This document shows, in pieces, positions 44,681 to 54,446 of a stretch of 64,000 nt of DNA. Below the pieces are notes generated by a model. That model was not told the DNA's origin, made no database searches, and saw only the letters and a list, made by a program, of their open reading frames with translations. The position numbers were made by a program, and so were the translations under genes. The stretch is from Rhodoluna sp. GTDB taxonomy: Bacteria; Actinomycetota; Actinomycetes; Actinomycetales; Microbacteriaceae. Each line of letters starts with the position of its first letter. The stretch's first letter is position 1. The DNA is taken from the NCBI RefSeq assembly GCF_024641065.1, contig NZ_JAHEDV010000001.1, positions 186,001 to 250,000 on the forward strand, given 5' to 3'.

Positions 44681-45952
44681 CTATTTATTCCCTTGATGGC
44701 TTTTCAGAGCTCTGGTCTTGGCCAATTCAATGGCAAGCATCAAGACCCCGAGAGCGAGTGCAAAGAACTCAACAGACATCGCCCAACGGAATCCTTCGAG
44801 AGTAAATCTAGAAATGACACCAGTATCATCGCTATTCGCAAGCGCAACCTGATCAAGAATGACGCCTGCGATAAACATCATCGAGAAGGTGGCGACAAAC
44901 CCACCCACATTGACAAAGCCATTCACAGCACCCAACTGACTTTTATCTACGTGATTTCGAACGAAGTCAAAGGCAACCATCGACATAGGCCCGCTGACAC
45001 CCAAGACAAAGATGAGCAGAAGAATCATCCAAGTAGGTGCAGACTCCGTTTGAAGCAAAACGAGAATCCATGAACCGCCAATCGACAACGCCGTGCCGAT
45101 AACCATGAATATTCGAGCGCCTGGATAACGACCACACAACCAACCAATTACCGGTCCAGAAAACAGACCAGTGACCGCGAAAGTCGAGAGTGCGAATGAT
45201 GCCGCAGATGGTGAAAAGTTTTCAGCCGAAACCAAGAACGGATACCCCCAAAGCAATAGGAACACCGATGGCGCTGATTGCAAGGTGAAGTGAATCCAGA
45301 ACGAGGCACGCACGCCAGGTTTAGCAACGTTCGAAGCAAGCTGGCGAAATGACGATTTAAGAGACTCAGCCCTGATGATTCCATCACTCGGATTTCGATC
45401 TTCTTGAACCACTGCAAGGAGCACAAAAACTAGAGCAACAGTGACGAAAGCAAGGGAAGCAAAAGCCACGGTCCAGCCGTTTAGGTGCAAAACAAGCGCA
45501 AACGGTAATGCCGATATCGCTTGGCCAACTTGACCAACATTGGTAAGAAGTTGTTGAATTCTCGTCGCCATTGCCCCGTCGAACCAGCCGTACACCAAGC
45601 GAATCATTGAGATGAAAACAAAGGCGTCACCCAAACCAACAAGCATTCGGCCAGCAACTGCGAAACCGAATACCGGGATGAAAGCAACCAGAAGTTGCCC
45701 GACTGCCATTGAGCATGCGCCAAAAACCAGAAGGCGTTTTGCACCGAAACGATCAAGCAGGATTCCTACCGGAATTTGCATAGCCGCATAGACAGCCAAC
45801 TGCGACACTGCAAGAGTCGAGAGCATGGTTGCGGCAACATCAAAACGCTCGGTCGCAGCAAGTGCAGCGACACCCAGACTGCTTCGATTGATTACCGCGA
45901 CAAGGTATGCCAGCGCACCGGCTGTCATCACGAGTGCGGCTTTGTTTTTCAC
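44681..45952 (-). CDS. Major facilitator superfamily permease
   Basis: A 423 aa membrane protein with about twelve helices. The MFS landmark LLDRFGAKRLLVFG follows helix 2, with GRMLVGLGDAFVFISMIRLVYGWF in helix 4 and a related RYPGARIFMV loop in the second half. The substrate cannot be assigned from the sequence. The GTG start has a GGGAA-like ribosome binding site and faces the SDR gene 40 bases away. Confidence 0.88.
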   Translation of the reverse strand: MKNKAALVMTAGALAYLVAVINRSSLGVAALAATERFDVAATMLSTLAVSQLAVYAAMQIPVGILLDRFGAKRLLVFGACSMAVGQLLVAFIPVFGFAVAGRMLVGLGDAFVFISMIRLVYGWFDGAMATRIQQLLTNVGQVGQAISALPFALVLHLNGWTVAFASLAFVTVALVFVLLAVVQEDRNPSDGIIRAESLKSSFRQLASNVAKPGVRASFWIHFTLQSAPSVFLLLWGYPFLVSAENFSPSAASFALSTFAVTGLFSGPVIGWLCGRYPGARIFMVIGTALSIGGSWILVLLQTESAPTWMILLLIFVLGVSGPMSMVAFDFVRNHVDKSQLGAVNGFVNVGGFVATFSMMFIAGVILDQVALANSDDTGVISRFTLEGFRWAMSVEFFALALGVLMLAIELAKTRALKSHQGNK

Positions 45953-45980
45953 ATTCCCATCTTGCCAATCAAATGGGGCG

Positions 45981-45992
45981 TATTCTGCCGAT
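45981..45992 (+). promoter_or_regulatory. Leaderless -10 element of the SDR gene
   Basis: TATTCT at 45981-45986 and six bases before the ATG at 45993. It defines the start against a longer in-frame reading that would run back into the MFS gene. Confidence 0.5.
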
Positions 45993-46811
45993 ATGACTAA
46001 AAGGGCAATCGTGACAGGTGGAACCGCAGGAATTGGGTTTGAAAATGTTAAAACGTTGCTGCATCGCGGCTATTCAGTAACCGCACTTGGGCGAAATCCA
46101 AGCAAATTAAGCGAAGTAATCGAGGCTCTGCCCAATAAAGAGAAACAATTGGCGTTCTTGAGTTGCGATTTCTCAGACTTGAACCAAGTATCTGAGGCTG
46201 CAAACTATTTGAGGCAGCACCAATGGGATGTGCTGATCAATAACGCCGGAGCCAAGGTCGAGTCACCCAAAAAACAAACAGTTCAGGGCTTTGAGTGGCA
46301 TACCGGGGTAAATCACCTTGCTCACTTCTATCTGACGTCCCAAATCTGGGATGCTGCGGCAGACAGCGCAAGAATGCTGACCGTTTCTTCGATTGTCGCT
46401 CGCACTCACGTGATGACCACCTCGAACGAAGCTGCAATGTCGACGGCAGATCACTATGCAAAGTCCAAACGCGAGAACCTGCTATTCGGTCTCACCGTTG
46501 CCAGAAAGCTTAAAAACACTAATCAGAGCTCAACGGTTGCACACCCAGGTTTCACTCGAGCAAGTCGTTACGGAGCAAGCTGGGTTAGACCAGTTGAGTA
46601 TCTTCTAGCGCAACCGGCTCGGCGCGGCTCTGAGACGGTGCTCAGAGGTCTCGACGAATCAAACGGAAGTTACATTGGCCCGGCAGTTCTGGAGCTTTGG
46701 GGAAAACCTAAGCCTGCCAAACTGCCGAGCGAGCTCTTGGACGAAACTGAACAGAATAAGTTTTGGAAAGAAACCGAGGAGAAACTCGGAATACGATTCC
46801 GCTTGAACTAA
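45993..46811 (+). CDS. Short-chain dehydrogenase/reductase
   Basis: A 272 aa NAD(P)-dependent oxidoreductase of the SDR family. The cofactor motif GGTAGIG is at 9-15, NNAG at 83-86, the catalytic serine near 132-133 (TVSSIV) and Y155-AKSK159. Overall it resembles retinol-dehydrogenase-like SDRs, but the substrate is unknown. A longer ORF from 45825 overlaps the divergent MFS gene and is rejected. Its stop codon overlaps the end of the convergent PAC2 gene by 4 bases. Confidence 0.88.
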   Translation: MTKRAIVTGGTAGIGFENVKTLLHRGYSVTALGRNPSKLSEVIEALPNKEKQLAFLSCDFSDLNQVSEAANYLRQHQWDVLINNAGAKVESPKKQTVQGFEWHTGVNHLAHFYLTSQIWDAAADSARMLTVSSIVARTHVMTTSNEAAMSTADHYAKSKRENLLFGLTVARKLKNTNQSSTVAHPGFTRASRYGASWVRPVEYLLAQPARRGSETVLRGLDESNGSYIGPAVLELWGKPKPAKLPSELLDETEQNKFWKETEEKLGIRFRLN

Positions 46812-47728
46812 ATCTCGTCCTCAGCACCATTTTTGTGACGGTTAGCTAGATAACCCTCAAGCTCATCGGCAATTTCTTCTGCCGAAGGCATGTGAGGGGT
46901 CGGTCTGACAATCTGGTTTCTGATACCAAGGTTGATTTCACTTGAATAACCGGCCTCAAGAGAGGCAACCATCTTGGCTAGGTCCTCATTTTTAGAGAGC
47001 TGCTCATCAATCTTTTTCGAAACTTCAACGGCCTCGGCTCGAAGAGAGTCGGTCGGAAAAACCAAACCTGTCGCGGCACTAACTTGTTCAAGTGCGGTAA
47101 TTGTTCCCTGGGGAAACTCAGTGTCGCTCAGGTAGTGAGGAATGAGCATTACGAACCCTGCCACCGGAATTTCTATCTGAGTCAGCTTGTACTCGATTAA
47201 GTGAAGGATGTTGCCGGGGACTTGAGTTTGAGGTTTCCACTCAGAAACGAGCTCGATGACATCCGAGCGGTTGCCTGAGACGGTTATGCCCACTGGTCGA
47301 CTGTGCGGTGTTGGAAAAGGAATCGAGTGTACCCAGGTGAAGTCGGCAACCTGCAGCTCCTCAACGATTTCAAGAATCGCATCAGAAAAGGCCTCCCATT
47401 TGAAGTCAGGCTCGTAACCATGCAGGAACAGAAAAGGCTCATTGGATTCATCGTGAACCAGATAGATTCCGAGGATCGCGGGTTCATAACTTGCGATATG
47501 GTCGCGCTCGAAATACATCACTGGTCGTCTTGATCTGTAATCAAGTAGTTCATCGTTGGCGAATTGAAGAATCAACTCATGCTTGAGGCTGCTGAATATG
47601 TGCTGAGCGAATTGCGCGAACACATGGCCCGAGTCGGTGAAGCCTGATAAACCAGCTACGAAATTCAACCCCATAGGCACTGACTGCACACCAGTGCGAT
47701 ACTCGTACAACTCGCTGAAGTGGTTCAT
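46808..47728 (-). CDS. PAC2 family protein
   Basis: A 306 aa protein of the PAC2 (proteasome assembly chaperone 2-like) family common in actinobacteria. It has GLSGFTDSGHVFAQFAQHIF near the start, RRPVMYFERDHIASYEPA, and GYEPDFKWEAFSDAILEIVEEL, with a charged, coiled C-terminus (about 235-306). The bacterial function is uncertain. The ATG is preceded by TAGGAT six bases away, which may be a -10 or double as a ribosome binding site. It is divergent from pepA. Confidence 0.87.
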   Translation of the reverse strand: MNHFSELYEYRTGVQSVPMGLNFVAGLSGFTDSGHVFAQFAQHIFSSLKHELILQFANDELLDYRSRRPVMYFERDHIASYEPAILGIYLVHDESNEPFLFLHGYEPDFKWEAFSDAILEIVEELQVADFTWVHSIPFPTPHSRPVGITVSGNRSDVIELVSEWKPQTQVPGNILHLIEYKLTQIEIPVAGFVMLIPHYLSDTEFPQGTITALEQVSAATGLVFPTDSLRAEAVEVSKKIDEQLSKNEDLAKMVASLEAGYSSEINLGIRNQIVRPTPHMPSAEEIADELEGYLANRHKNGAEDEI

Positions 47729-47740
47729 AGCCCCATCCTA
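47729..47740 (-). promoter_or_regulatory. Possible leaderless -10 element of the PAC2 gene
   Basis: TAGGAT at 47740-47735 (minus), six bases before the ATG. The AGGATGGGG stretch could also serve as a ribosome binding site, so this case is ambiguous. Confidence 0.35.
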
Positions 47741-47753
47741 ACTTTTAGCCGTT

Positions 47754-47765
47754 TAGCATTGGCGT
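47754..47765 (+). promoter_or_regulatory. Leaderless -10 element of pepA
   Basis: TAGCAT at 47754-47759, then six bases, then the ATG at 47766; no ribosome binding site. The same hexamer and spacing precede parE. Confidence 0.5.
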
Positions 47766-49256
47766 ATGTCTTTAATAAAGGTTTCTACTGCCACATCAAT
47801 TCCCACTCTGAACGCCAACACGCTTCTTGTAATTGGCATTGCCGATAACGAAGGCAAGTTGTCTCTAACTTCAGGCGATCCAAGCGCGCTAGGTATCGAT
47901 CTCAAGGCCCTTGAAAACGTAGGCGTCAACGCAAAGAAAGAGTCTGTCACGCTGGTTCCCGGATCAGCTGGGTCAACTAGGGCTTTTATAGGGCTTGGCA
48001 ATGGCGAATTGAACGATCAAATCTTGCGCGAGGTCGGCGGAACTATTGCAAGAAAAGCCCAAAAATTCGAGCGCGTAGTTTTCGATCTAGACACCAAGTC
48101 TGAAGCTCAAATGGAGGCCCTGCACCTTGGCTTTTCACTGGGAAGCTACAGCTTCGATGAATACCGTGCCCAGAAGTCGACGAATCGAAACAAATCTCTC
48201 GTATTCGTGTCAAAACTGAAATTGGGTCGAGAATCCGTTCAAAAAAACGAAGTTATCTCAACGGCAGTCAAGCACTCGCGAGACCTAGTCAATCGAGCAC
48301 CTAATGAACTATTCCCTGCTTCGTTTGCAACCGAAGCTGCGGCCGTTGCAAAGTCCGCCGGCCTCAAGATCAAAGTTTGGGATGAAAAGGCCCTGGTCAA
48401 AGATGGCCTTGGTGGAATCTCTGCCGTGGGTGCAGGTTCAAGTCGTCCGCCACGACTCGTAAAAATCTCGTACTCCCCCGCTGGAGCAAAGAAACATATT
48501 GCATTGGTTGGCAAGGGAATAACTTTTGACTCAGGCGGTCTTAGCCTGAAGCCGGCGGAATCCATGGTTGGCATGAAATACGACATGACTGGCGCCGCAA
48601 CTGTTCTGAATGCAGTTAGAACCATTGCAGCTCTCAAAATAAACACCAAAGTCACCGCATGGATGTGCCTAGCTGAAAACATGCCTTCTGGTACGGCGGT
48701 TCGACCTAATGACGTAATTCGCGCTAGAAATGGAAAGACCATTGAGGTGCTCAACACCGACGCCGAAGGTCGCCTAGTGCTCGCCGACGGCCTCTCGATG
48801 GCAAGTGAAGAGTTTCCAGACCTGATTGTCGATGTTGCGACTCTTACTGGAGCCGCGACTATTGCTCTTGGCAACCGTTACGCCGGATTAATGGGCGATC
48901 AGATAGCAGTTGAGCTGGTAGAAAAGGCAGCTGCTTCTACGGGTGAGCTGGTCTGGCACATGCCACTAGCTGACGAGCTAAGACCTCTACTCGACTCAGA
49001 TATCGCCGATATTGCTAACGTCAAAATTGGCAACCGTGCCGGAGGAATGCTGGTAGGTGGACACTTCTTGCAAGAGTTCATTGGCCCACAGAAAACCGAC
49101 AAATCTAAGAAAATCGCTTGGGCGCACCTAGATATTGCTGGACCTTCGGATAATTCAGGTGCGGCTTATGGCTACACACCAAAGGGAGCAACCGGCACGA
49201 TGGTGCGCACTTTGGTTCGCCTTGCCGAGAATCAATCAAGTTCGAGTAAACGCTAA
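47766..49256 (+). CDS. pepA: Leucyl aminopeptidase (M17)
   Basis: Di-metal exopeptidase that removes N-terminal residues from peptides in the cytoplasm. The 496 aa have the variable N-terminal domain (about 1-165) and the catalytic M17 domain with GKGITFDSGGLSLKP, KYDMTGAATVLNAV and the family signature NTDAEGRL at 330-337. Length is typical. It is followed after 50 bases by lpd, with a ribosome binding site but no clear promoter for lpd in the gap. Confidence 0.95.
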   Translation: MSLIKVSTATSIPTLNANTLLVIGIADNEGKLSLTSGDPSALGIDLKALENVGVNAKKESVTLVPGSAGSTRAFIGLGNGELNDQILREVGGTIARKAQKFERVVFDLDTKSEAQMEALHLGFSLGSYSFDEYRAQKSTNRNKSLVFVSKLKLGRESVQKNEVISTAVKHSRDLVNRAPNELFPASFATEAAAVAKSAGLKIKVWDEKALVKDGLGGISAVGAGSSRPPRLVKISYSPAGAKKHIALVGKGITFDSGGLSLKPAESMVGMKYDMTGAATVLNAVRTIAALKINTKVTAWMCLAENMPSGTAVRPNDVIRARNGKTIEVLNTDAEGRLVLADGLSMASEEFPDLIVDVATLTGAATIALGNRYAGLMGDQIAVELVEKAAASTGELVWHMPLADELRPLLDSDIADIANVKIGNRAGGMLVGGHFLQEFIGPQKTDKSKKIAWAHLDIAGPSDNSGAAYGYTPKGATGTMVRTLVRLAENQSSSSKR

Positions 49257-49306
49257 AACATAGTAAAGTTTGAAGGTATTGGCGAACCTTTAGAGGGAGT
49301 AATTAA

Positions 49307-50683
49307 GTGGCTGACCACAACTTTGACGTTGTAATCCTTGGTGGAGGAAGCGGTGGCTATGCAGCTGCACTTCGTTCGGCTCAATTGGGCAAAAGCGTTG
49401 CGCTAATCGAGAAAGACAAACTTGGTGGCACCTGCCTTCACCGCGGATGTATCCCCACCAAAGCACTTCTTCACTCAGCAGAGGTTGCAGACACTGTAAA
49501 GGAGTCAGCAACCTACGGTGTGCAGTCAACTTTCGGTGCAATCGACATGCCAGCGGTCAACGCTTACCGCAACACCATTGTTGATCGTCTATTCAAGGGC
49601 CTCACCGGACTAGTCAACTCGAAGAGCATCACCGTTGTATCTGGCGAAGGGCGCCTGGTTGGGCCAAAGACCATTCAGGTAAACGGCGACAACTACACAG
49701 GCGAGAACATCGTTTTGGCCTCTGGCTCATACAGCCGCAGCTTGCCTGGTCTAGAAATCGGTGGCCGAGTAATCACCTCAGAGCACGCTTTGCAATTGAA
49801 TTTTGTTCCGAACAAGGTCATCGTCTTGGGTGGCGGCGTTATCGGCGTTGAGTTCGCTTCTATCTGGAAGTCATTCGGTGCCGAGGTGACCATCGTCGAG
49901 GGTCTACCAAGCTTGGTTCCAAATGAAGACGCTGCTGTAAGCAAGGCTCTCGAACGTGCATTCCGCAAGCGCGGCATTGACTTCAAGACCGGTGTGCGTT
50001 TCTCTGGCGTCGAGCAGCACGAACACGGTGTCGTAGTAAGCCTTGAAAGCGGCGAAAAGCTAGAGGCCGAGGTGCTTTTGGTTGCCGTCGGTCGCGGCCC
50101 AAACACTGCAGGCCTCGGTTACGAAGAGCAGGGTATCCAAATGGACCGTGGCTATGTACTAACCAATGATCGCCTGCAGACCAACATCCCGGGCGTCTAC
50201 GCTGCTGGCGACATTGTTCCTGGTTTGCAGCTGGCACACCGAGGCTTCCAACAGGGTATTTTCATCGCCGAGGAAATTGCTGGCTTGAAGCCAGCCGTTA
50301 TTGATGAAAACGGAATTCCGAAGGTTACCTACTGTGAGCCTGAGATTGCCTCAGTTGGTCTAACTGAGGCTAAGGCTGCTGAGACTTTCGGTGCAGAAAA
50401 CATCTCAACCTACGAGTACAACCTTGGCGGAAACGGCAAGAGCCAGATTCTTGGAACTGCGGGATTCATCAAACTGATTCGCAAGAACGATGGCCCGATC
50501 ATCGGAGTACACATGATTGGTTCACGTGTTGGCGAGCAGATCGGCGAAGCACAATTGATCGTTAACTGGGAGGCGTACCCAGAGGATGTTGCATCTTTGA
50601 TTCACGCACACCCAACCATGAACGAAGCCATCGGCGAAGCTCACCTAGCTATCGCCGGCAAACCTCTACACGCACACGCGTAA
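49307..50683 (+). CDS. lpd: Dihydrolipoyl dehydrogenase (E3)
   Basis: FAD/NAD enzyme that reoxidises the lipoyl groups of 2-oxoacid dehydrogenase complexes. The 458 aa show the FAD motif [13 protein letters not shown], the redox disulfide C43-LHRG-C48, the NAD motif [14 protein letters not shown] and the C-terminal HAHPTMNEA with the catalytic His-Glu. The GTG start has a GAGGGAG ribosome binding site. sucB follows after 23 bases, and lipB/lipA lie just beyond, so lipoate-dependent functions are grouped. Confidence 0.96.
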   Translation: MADHNFDVVILGGGSGGYAAALRSAQLGKSVALIEKDKLGGTCLHRGCIPTKALLHSAEVADTVKESATYGVQSTFGAIDMPAVNAYRNTIVDRLFKGLTGLVNSKSITVVSGEGRLVGPKTIQVNGDNYTGENIVLASGSYSRSLPGLEIGGRVITSEHALQLNFVPNKVIVLGGGVIGVEFASIWKSFGAEVTIVEGLPSLVPNEDAAVSKALERAFRKRGIDFKTGVRFSGVEQHEHGVVVSLESGEKLEAEVLLVAVGRGPNTAGLGYEEQGIQMDRGYVLTNDRLQTNIPGVYAAGDIVPGLQLAHRGFQQGIFIAEEIAGLKPAVIDENGIPKVTYCEPEIASVGLTEAKAAETFGAENISTYEYNLGGNGKSQILGTAGFIKLIRKNDGPIIGVHMIGSRVGEQIGEAQLIVNWEAYPEDVASLIHAHPTMNEAIGEAHLAIAGKPLHAHA

Positions 50684-50706
50684 AAGATTTCACAAGGAGC
50701 ATCAGA

Positions 50707-52077
50707 ATGAGCGAATCAGTAGTACTGCCGGCACTTGGCGAGAGCGTTACCGAGGGCACTGTAACCCGTTGGCTAAAGAAGGTAGGCGACTCTGTAGCTG
50801 TCGACGAACCACTGGTTGAGGTTTCTACCGACAAAGTCGATACCGAAATTCCTTCGCCTGTTGCAGGCGTAATTGAACAAATCTTGGTTCAAGAAGACGA
50901 GACCGTTCAGGTCGGCGCTGTCTTGGTCATTATTGGTGATGGTTCAGGTGCAGGTTCAAGTGCTCCAACCCCGACTGTTGAAGCCAACCCGGCTCCTGTT
51001 GTTGAGGCTCCTGTTGCTCCGGCGCCAGTGGTAGCTCCTGCTCCCGTTGCCGCACCTGCGGCTCCGGCATACATTCCGCCTGCGGCGGCAGCACCAGCTG
51101 TTGCACCCGTTACTCCAGCAGCGGCTACCCCAGTTGCCACCCCCGTTGCAACCACCGGCTCTGTTGATGCTGGCTATGTGACTCCCCTAGTTCGCAAATT
51201 GGCTCAAGAGACCGGCATTGATCTGTCACAGATCGCTGGCACCGGCGTTGGTGGCCGAATCCGCAAGGATGACGTAATCGCAGCTTCAAACACTCCTGTA
51301 GCAGCGCCTGTTGCAAGCGCACCGGCTCAATCAACCTTCGTTCCGGGAGCCGCATCACCTCTGCGAGGCACCACCGAGCCGATGTCTCGTCTCCGTAAGG
51401 TGCTTGCTGAGCGTGCAGTTGCATCGATGGTGTCTACAGCACAACTAACCACTGTTGTTGAAGTAGACGTTACCAAGATCGCTCAGTTGCGCCAGCGCGT
51501 GCAGACTCAGTTCGTAGCAAAATCTGGCGGCAAGTTGAACTTCATGCCGTTCTTTGCACTTGCTGCTGCAGAGGCACTGCGTGTTCACCCGAAACTAAAC
51601 GCAACAATCGATGGCGAGAACATCGTCTACCACGGTACTGAAAACATTTCTTTTGCGGTTGACACTGAAAAGGGTCTGCTCACTCCAGTAATCCGTGACG
51701 CTTCAACACTTAACATCATGCAGATTGCTCAGCAGATTGCTGATCTGGCTGGACGCACCCGCGCTAACCAGTTGAAGCCAGATGAGCTTGGTGGCGGCAC
51801 CTTTACACTGACCAACACTGGTTCACGAGGTGCTTTGTTTGACACCCCAGTTGTATTCCTGCCTCAGGTAGCAATTTTGGGAACCGGTGTTGTAACCAAG
51901 CGCGCTGCTGTAGTGACCGACGCAAATGGCCAAGACGCTATATCAATTCGAAGCATGGTTTATTTGGCGCTTTCATACGACCACCGTCTGGTCGATGGCG
52001 CCGATGCAAGCCGATTCTTGGTTGACGTAAAGGCTCGACTAGAAGAAGCTAACTTCGATTCAGTACTAGGTCTATAA
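50707..52077 (+). CDS. sucB: Dihydrolipoamide acyltransferase (E2) of 2-oxoacid dehydrogenase
   Basis: Core subunit of the pyruvate and/or 2-oxoglutarate dehydrogenase complex. The 456 aa have one lipoyl domain (1-77) with the lipoylated K43 in STDKVDTE, an Ala/Pro/Val-rich linker (about 80-155), a peripheral-subunit binding domain ([17 protein letters not shown] to DDVIAA), and the catalytic domain ending in [16 protein letters not shown]. In actinobacteria this single E2 is usually annotated SucB and may serve both complexes. AAGGAG is the ribosome binding site. Confidence 0.93.
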   Translation: MSESVVLPALGESVTEGTVTRWLKKVGDSVAVDEPLVEVSTDKVDTEIPSPVAGVIEQILVQEDETVQVGAVLVIIGDGSGAGSSAPTPTVEANPAPVVEAPVAPAPVVAPAPVAAPAAPAYIPPAAAAPAVAPVTPAAATPVATPVATTGSVDAGYVTPLVRKLAQETGIDLSQIAGTGVGGRIRKDDVIAASNTPVAAPVASAPAQSTFVPGAASPLRGTTEPMSRLRKVLAERAVASMVSTAQLTTVVEVDVTKIAQLRQRVQTQFVAKSGGKLNFMPFFALAAAEALRVHPKLNATIDGENIVYHGTENISFAVDTEKGLLTPVIRDASTLNIMQIAQQIADLAGRTRANQLKPDELGGGTFTLTNTGSRGALFDTPVVFLPQVAILGTGVVTKRAAVVTDANGQDAISIRSMVYLALSYDHRLVDGADASRFLVDVKARLEEANFDSVLGL

Positions 52078-52080
52078 AAG

Positions 52081-52695
52081 CTACTTACCAAGGTCCTCCA
52101 GTTGTTTATTCGACTGGAGGACCTTTGTTATCTTCCAGGCACCTTCGCGTGACACTCTATAAACCTCGAGGTTCAAGTTCGCCTCGCCGACACATTTGAT
52201 TTTGAGTAAAACGTGCTGCAAACCACCTATCTCGGCCAGAACCCTGGTTTCAACTTGCTCACCGGCTGCAATTTCAGAGATGCGATCTAGAGAAGCCGAT
52301 TTTGCCTCATCACAGGGTGAAACCTGATTCACTATTTCACGGGAAGAATGTTCAGTTGACTCGGCTAATTCAGATTGGGACAAAAAGGCTGACAGGATAA
52401 CTGCCACTAGACCCGCTGCTAGAGCAGAACAAACCAACAGTGCCACTCGCGAACGGACATTGCGACTAGGCCTGGCCTCCGCAATTTTTTGCAATAGGAA
52501 GACCCTCCCATCTGTGCTTTGAATCGGACAAATCTCGGGCGCAAAGGCCGACTGAACTTGAAACACCCAATTCGAGCGAATTCGTTTGGGAGTTTGGGCA
52601 AACATATCGTCACCCAAGCGCCAACCACCAGGGCGATGACGGACGCATAGTCGCCTTAGGTCTGCTCGTCGAAAACGCGGTTTCTTGATTTTCAC
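52081..52695 (-). CDS. Hypothetical single-span membrane protein
   Basis: A 204 aa ORF without a family I recognise. The first 75 residues are basic and Arg-rich with Trp (RPGGWRLGDDMFAQTP), a single membrane helix lies at about 83-104 (VALLVCSALAAGLVAVILSAF), and the remainder is outside and Glu/Ser-rich, with two Cys (PCDEA and KIKCVGE). Such a layout fits a small anchored regulator or septum-like factor, but nothing specific can be assigned. Its last codons overlap the sucB terminator hairpin. The start is uncertain. Confidence 0.6.
   Translation of the reverse strand: MKIKKPRFRRADLRRLCVRHRPGGWRLGDDMFAQTPKRIRSNWVFQVQSAFAPEICPIQSTDGRVFLLQKIAEARPSRNVRSRVALLVCSALAAGLVAVILSAFLSQSELAESTEHSSREIVNQVSPCDEAKSASLDRISEIAAGEQVETRVLAEIGGLQHVLLKIKCVGEANLNLEVYRVSREGAWKITKVLQSNKQLEDLGK
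52090..52125 (+). terminator. sucB terminator inside the 3' end of the convergent gene
   Basis: Perfect 13-bp stem AAGGTCCTCCAGT / ACTGGAGGACCTT (52090-52102 and 52113-52125) with a 10-base loop, followed by TGTTATCTT. It lies 12 bases after the sucB stop and encodes the last residues of the opposite ORF on the other strand. Confidence 0.65.
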
Positions 52696-52784
52696 TTGTT
52701 TATCAAACGCCTATTGCTAGACACTCATCACGGCTTGAACACTTTTGTGTAAAGAACGGGAATTTGTGACATCTGTGGATTGCT

Positions 52785-52796
52785 TAGACTTGAGTC
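52785..52796 (+). promoter_or_regulatory. Leaderless -10 element of lipB
   Basis: TAGACT at 52785-52790 and six bases before the ATG at 52797. A partial -35 (TTTGTG, 52763-52768) lies 16 bases upstream of it. Confidence 0.5.
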
Positions 52797-53432
52797 ATGC
52801 CAGAATTCCTTATCGCCGGTCTCGATCCAAAATTCATTGGATACGAAGATGCGTGGGAATTCCAAAGGAATATCCACGCAAAAGTGGCTAGCGGCGAGCT
52901 TCCTGACACAGTGATTTTGCTTGAACACTCAAGTGTGTTCACCGCGGGTAAGCGCACCGAAGACTCTGAACGCCCAACTGACGGCACACCGGTAATCGAT
53001 GTTGACCGAGGTGGAAAGATTACCTGGCATGGCCCTGGGCAACTGGTTGGCTACCCCATCATGCAACTACCTCGCCCCATCGACGTAGTCGGTTATGTGA
53101 GGTGGCTGGAGCAGGTTCTGATTGACAGCATCCGTGAATTTGGCCTTGAAACCGTGCGTGTTGAAGGGCGAAGCGGCGTCTGGGCGCCGGTTGGCGACAC
53201 CTTTGTAAAGGTTGCTGCAATTGGAATTAGAGTTGCCGAGCACACCACGATGCACGGCTTTGCCCTAAATTGCAATAACTCGCTTGAACCTTATGACGCC
53301 ATTGTTGCCTGCGGCATCCGTGACGCTAAAACCAGCACTCTGACCGAGTTGCTTGGCAAAGAGATCACCACCGCAATGGCGGCCGAAGTTATCCAAAAGA
53401 ACCTAAAAGAGATTGGCAAGGTCGCAAAATGA
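52797..53432 (+). CDS. lipB: Lipoyl(octanoyl) transferase
   Basis: Transfers octanoyl groups from acyl carrier protein to lipoyl domains, the first step of endogenous lipoylation. In 211 aa the catalytic lysine K138 ([11 protein letters not shown]) and cysteine C172 (VACGI) are present, plus the family motif [18 protein letters not shown]. It overlaps lipA by 4 bases (ATGA), so both are made together. The E2 acceptor (sucB) is encoded just upstream. Confidence 0.95.
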   Translation: MPEFLIAGLDPKFIGYEDAWEFQRNIHAKVASGELPDTVILLEHSSVFTAGKRTEDSERPTDGTPVIDVDRGGKITWHGPGQLVGYPIMQLPRPIDVVGYVRWLEQVLIDSIREFGLETVRVEGRSGVWAPVGDTFVKVAAIGIRVAEHTTMHGFALNCNNSLEPYDAIVACGIRDAKTSTLTELLGKEITTAMAAEVIQKNLKEIGKVAK

Positions 53433-54424
53433 CCGAACTGAAACCAGAGCGCAAGCTCCTTCGCATCGAAGCTAGAAACGCTTCTGTACCTATCGAGAAA
53501 AAACCAGAGTGGATCAAAACCACGGCAAACATGGGGCCTGAATACCAGGCTTTGCAAAAATTGGTGAAGGGCGAAAATCTTCACACCGTTTGCCAGGAGG
53601 CTGGCTGCCCGAACATCTTCGAGTGCTGGGAAGATCGCGAGGCAACATTCCTAATTGGTGGTTCACAGTGCACCCGCCGCTGCGACTTCTGCCAGATCGA
53701 CACCGGAAAACCTGATAACTTCGATCCGGACGAACCTCGACGTGTTGGTGATTCTGTGAAGCAAATGGAATTGCGCTACGCAACTGTCACAGGTGTAGCT
53801 CGAGATGACCTGCCAGACGAAGGCGCCTGGCTCTATGCCGAAACCATCAGACAAATTCACAAGGCATCGCCGGGCACCGGAGTCGAGATTCTCGTGCCAG
53901 ATTTCTCTGGCAACCCAGATTTGCTTGGCAAAGTGTTTGACGCCCGGCCAGAAGTTTTTGCTCACAACGTTGAAACAGTGCCACGCATTTTTAAAGAAAT
54001 TCGCCCAGCCTTTAGATACGACAGATCCTTGGATGTGATCACTCAGGCTAGAAATTATGGTTTGGTCACCAAGTCGAATTTGATTCTTGGAATGGGCGAA
54101 ACTCGCGAAGAGATTTCTCAGGCTATGCAAGACCTTCACGATGCCGGCACGGATATTCTGACCATCACTCAATATCTGCGCCCTACGCCTAAACACCATC
54201 CAGTTTCAAGATGGGTAAAGCCGGTGGAGTTTGCCGAGATGGCTGAAGAGGCGGAAGAAATTGGCTTTTTGGGAGTGCTTTCGGGCCCATTGGTAAGAAG
54301 CTCTTACCGCGCCGGGCGCCTCTGGGCACAAACCATGAGCAAAAAGGGCCGAGAAGTACCAGACCACCTGAAACATCTAGCCGAAGCTGCTGCACAAAGT
54401 GGATTCGGTCAGGCATCTCACTAG
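53429..54424 (+). CDS. lipA: Lipoyl synthase
   Basis: Radical-SAM enzyme that inserts two sulfur atoms into octanoyl-protein. The 331 aa carry the auxiliary cluster cysteines C55, C60, C66 ([12 protein letters not shown]) and the SAM cluster cysteines C81, C85, C88 (CTRRCDFC). The C-terminal [11 protein letters not shown] holds the RSSY motif whose Ser ligates the auxiliary cluster. Length is typical. It follows lipB with a 4-base overlap and precedes the DUF4191 gene. Confidence 0.97.
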   Translation: MTELKPERKLLRIEARNASVPIEKKPEWIKTTANMGPEYQALQKLVKGENLHTVCQEAGCPNIFECWEDREATFLIGGSQCTRRCDFCQIDTGKPDNFDPDEPRRVGDSVKQMELRYATVTGVARDDLPDEGAWLYAETIRQIHKASPGTGVEILVPDFSGNPDLLGKVFDARPEVFAHNVETVPRIFKEIRPAFRYDRSLDVITQARNYGLVTKSNLILGMGETREEISQAMQDLHDAGTDILTITQYLRPTPKHHPVSRWVKPVEFAEMAEEAEEIGFLGVLSGPLVRSSYRAGRLWAQTMSKKGREVPDHLKHLAEAAAQSGFGQASH

Positions 54425-54446
54425 TACCGATTGATAGGCTTTCATA

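Noticed and set aside
45825-45992. 56-residue N-terminal extension of the SDR protein
   Set aside because: It overlaps the start of the divergent MFS gene and precedes the natural SDR start MTKRAIVTGG.
48239-48874. 211-codon ORF antisense to pepA
   Set aside because: Overlaps the catalytic core of leucyl aminopeptidase; composition typical of an antisense shadow.
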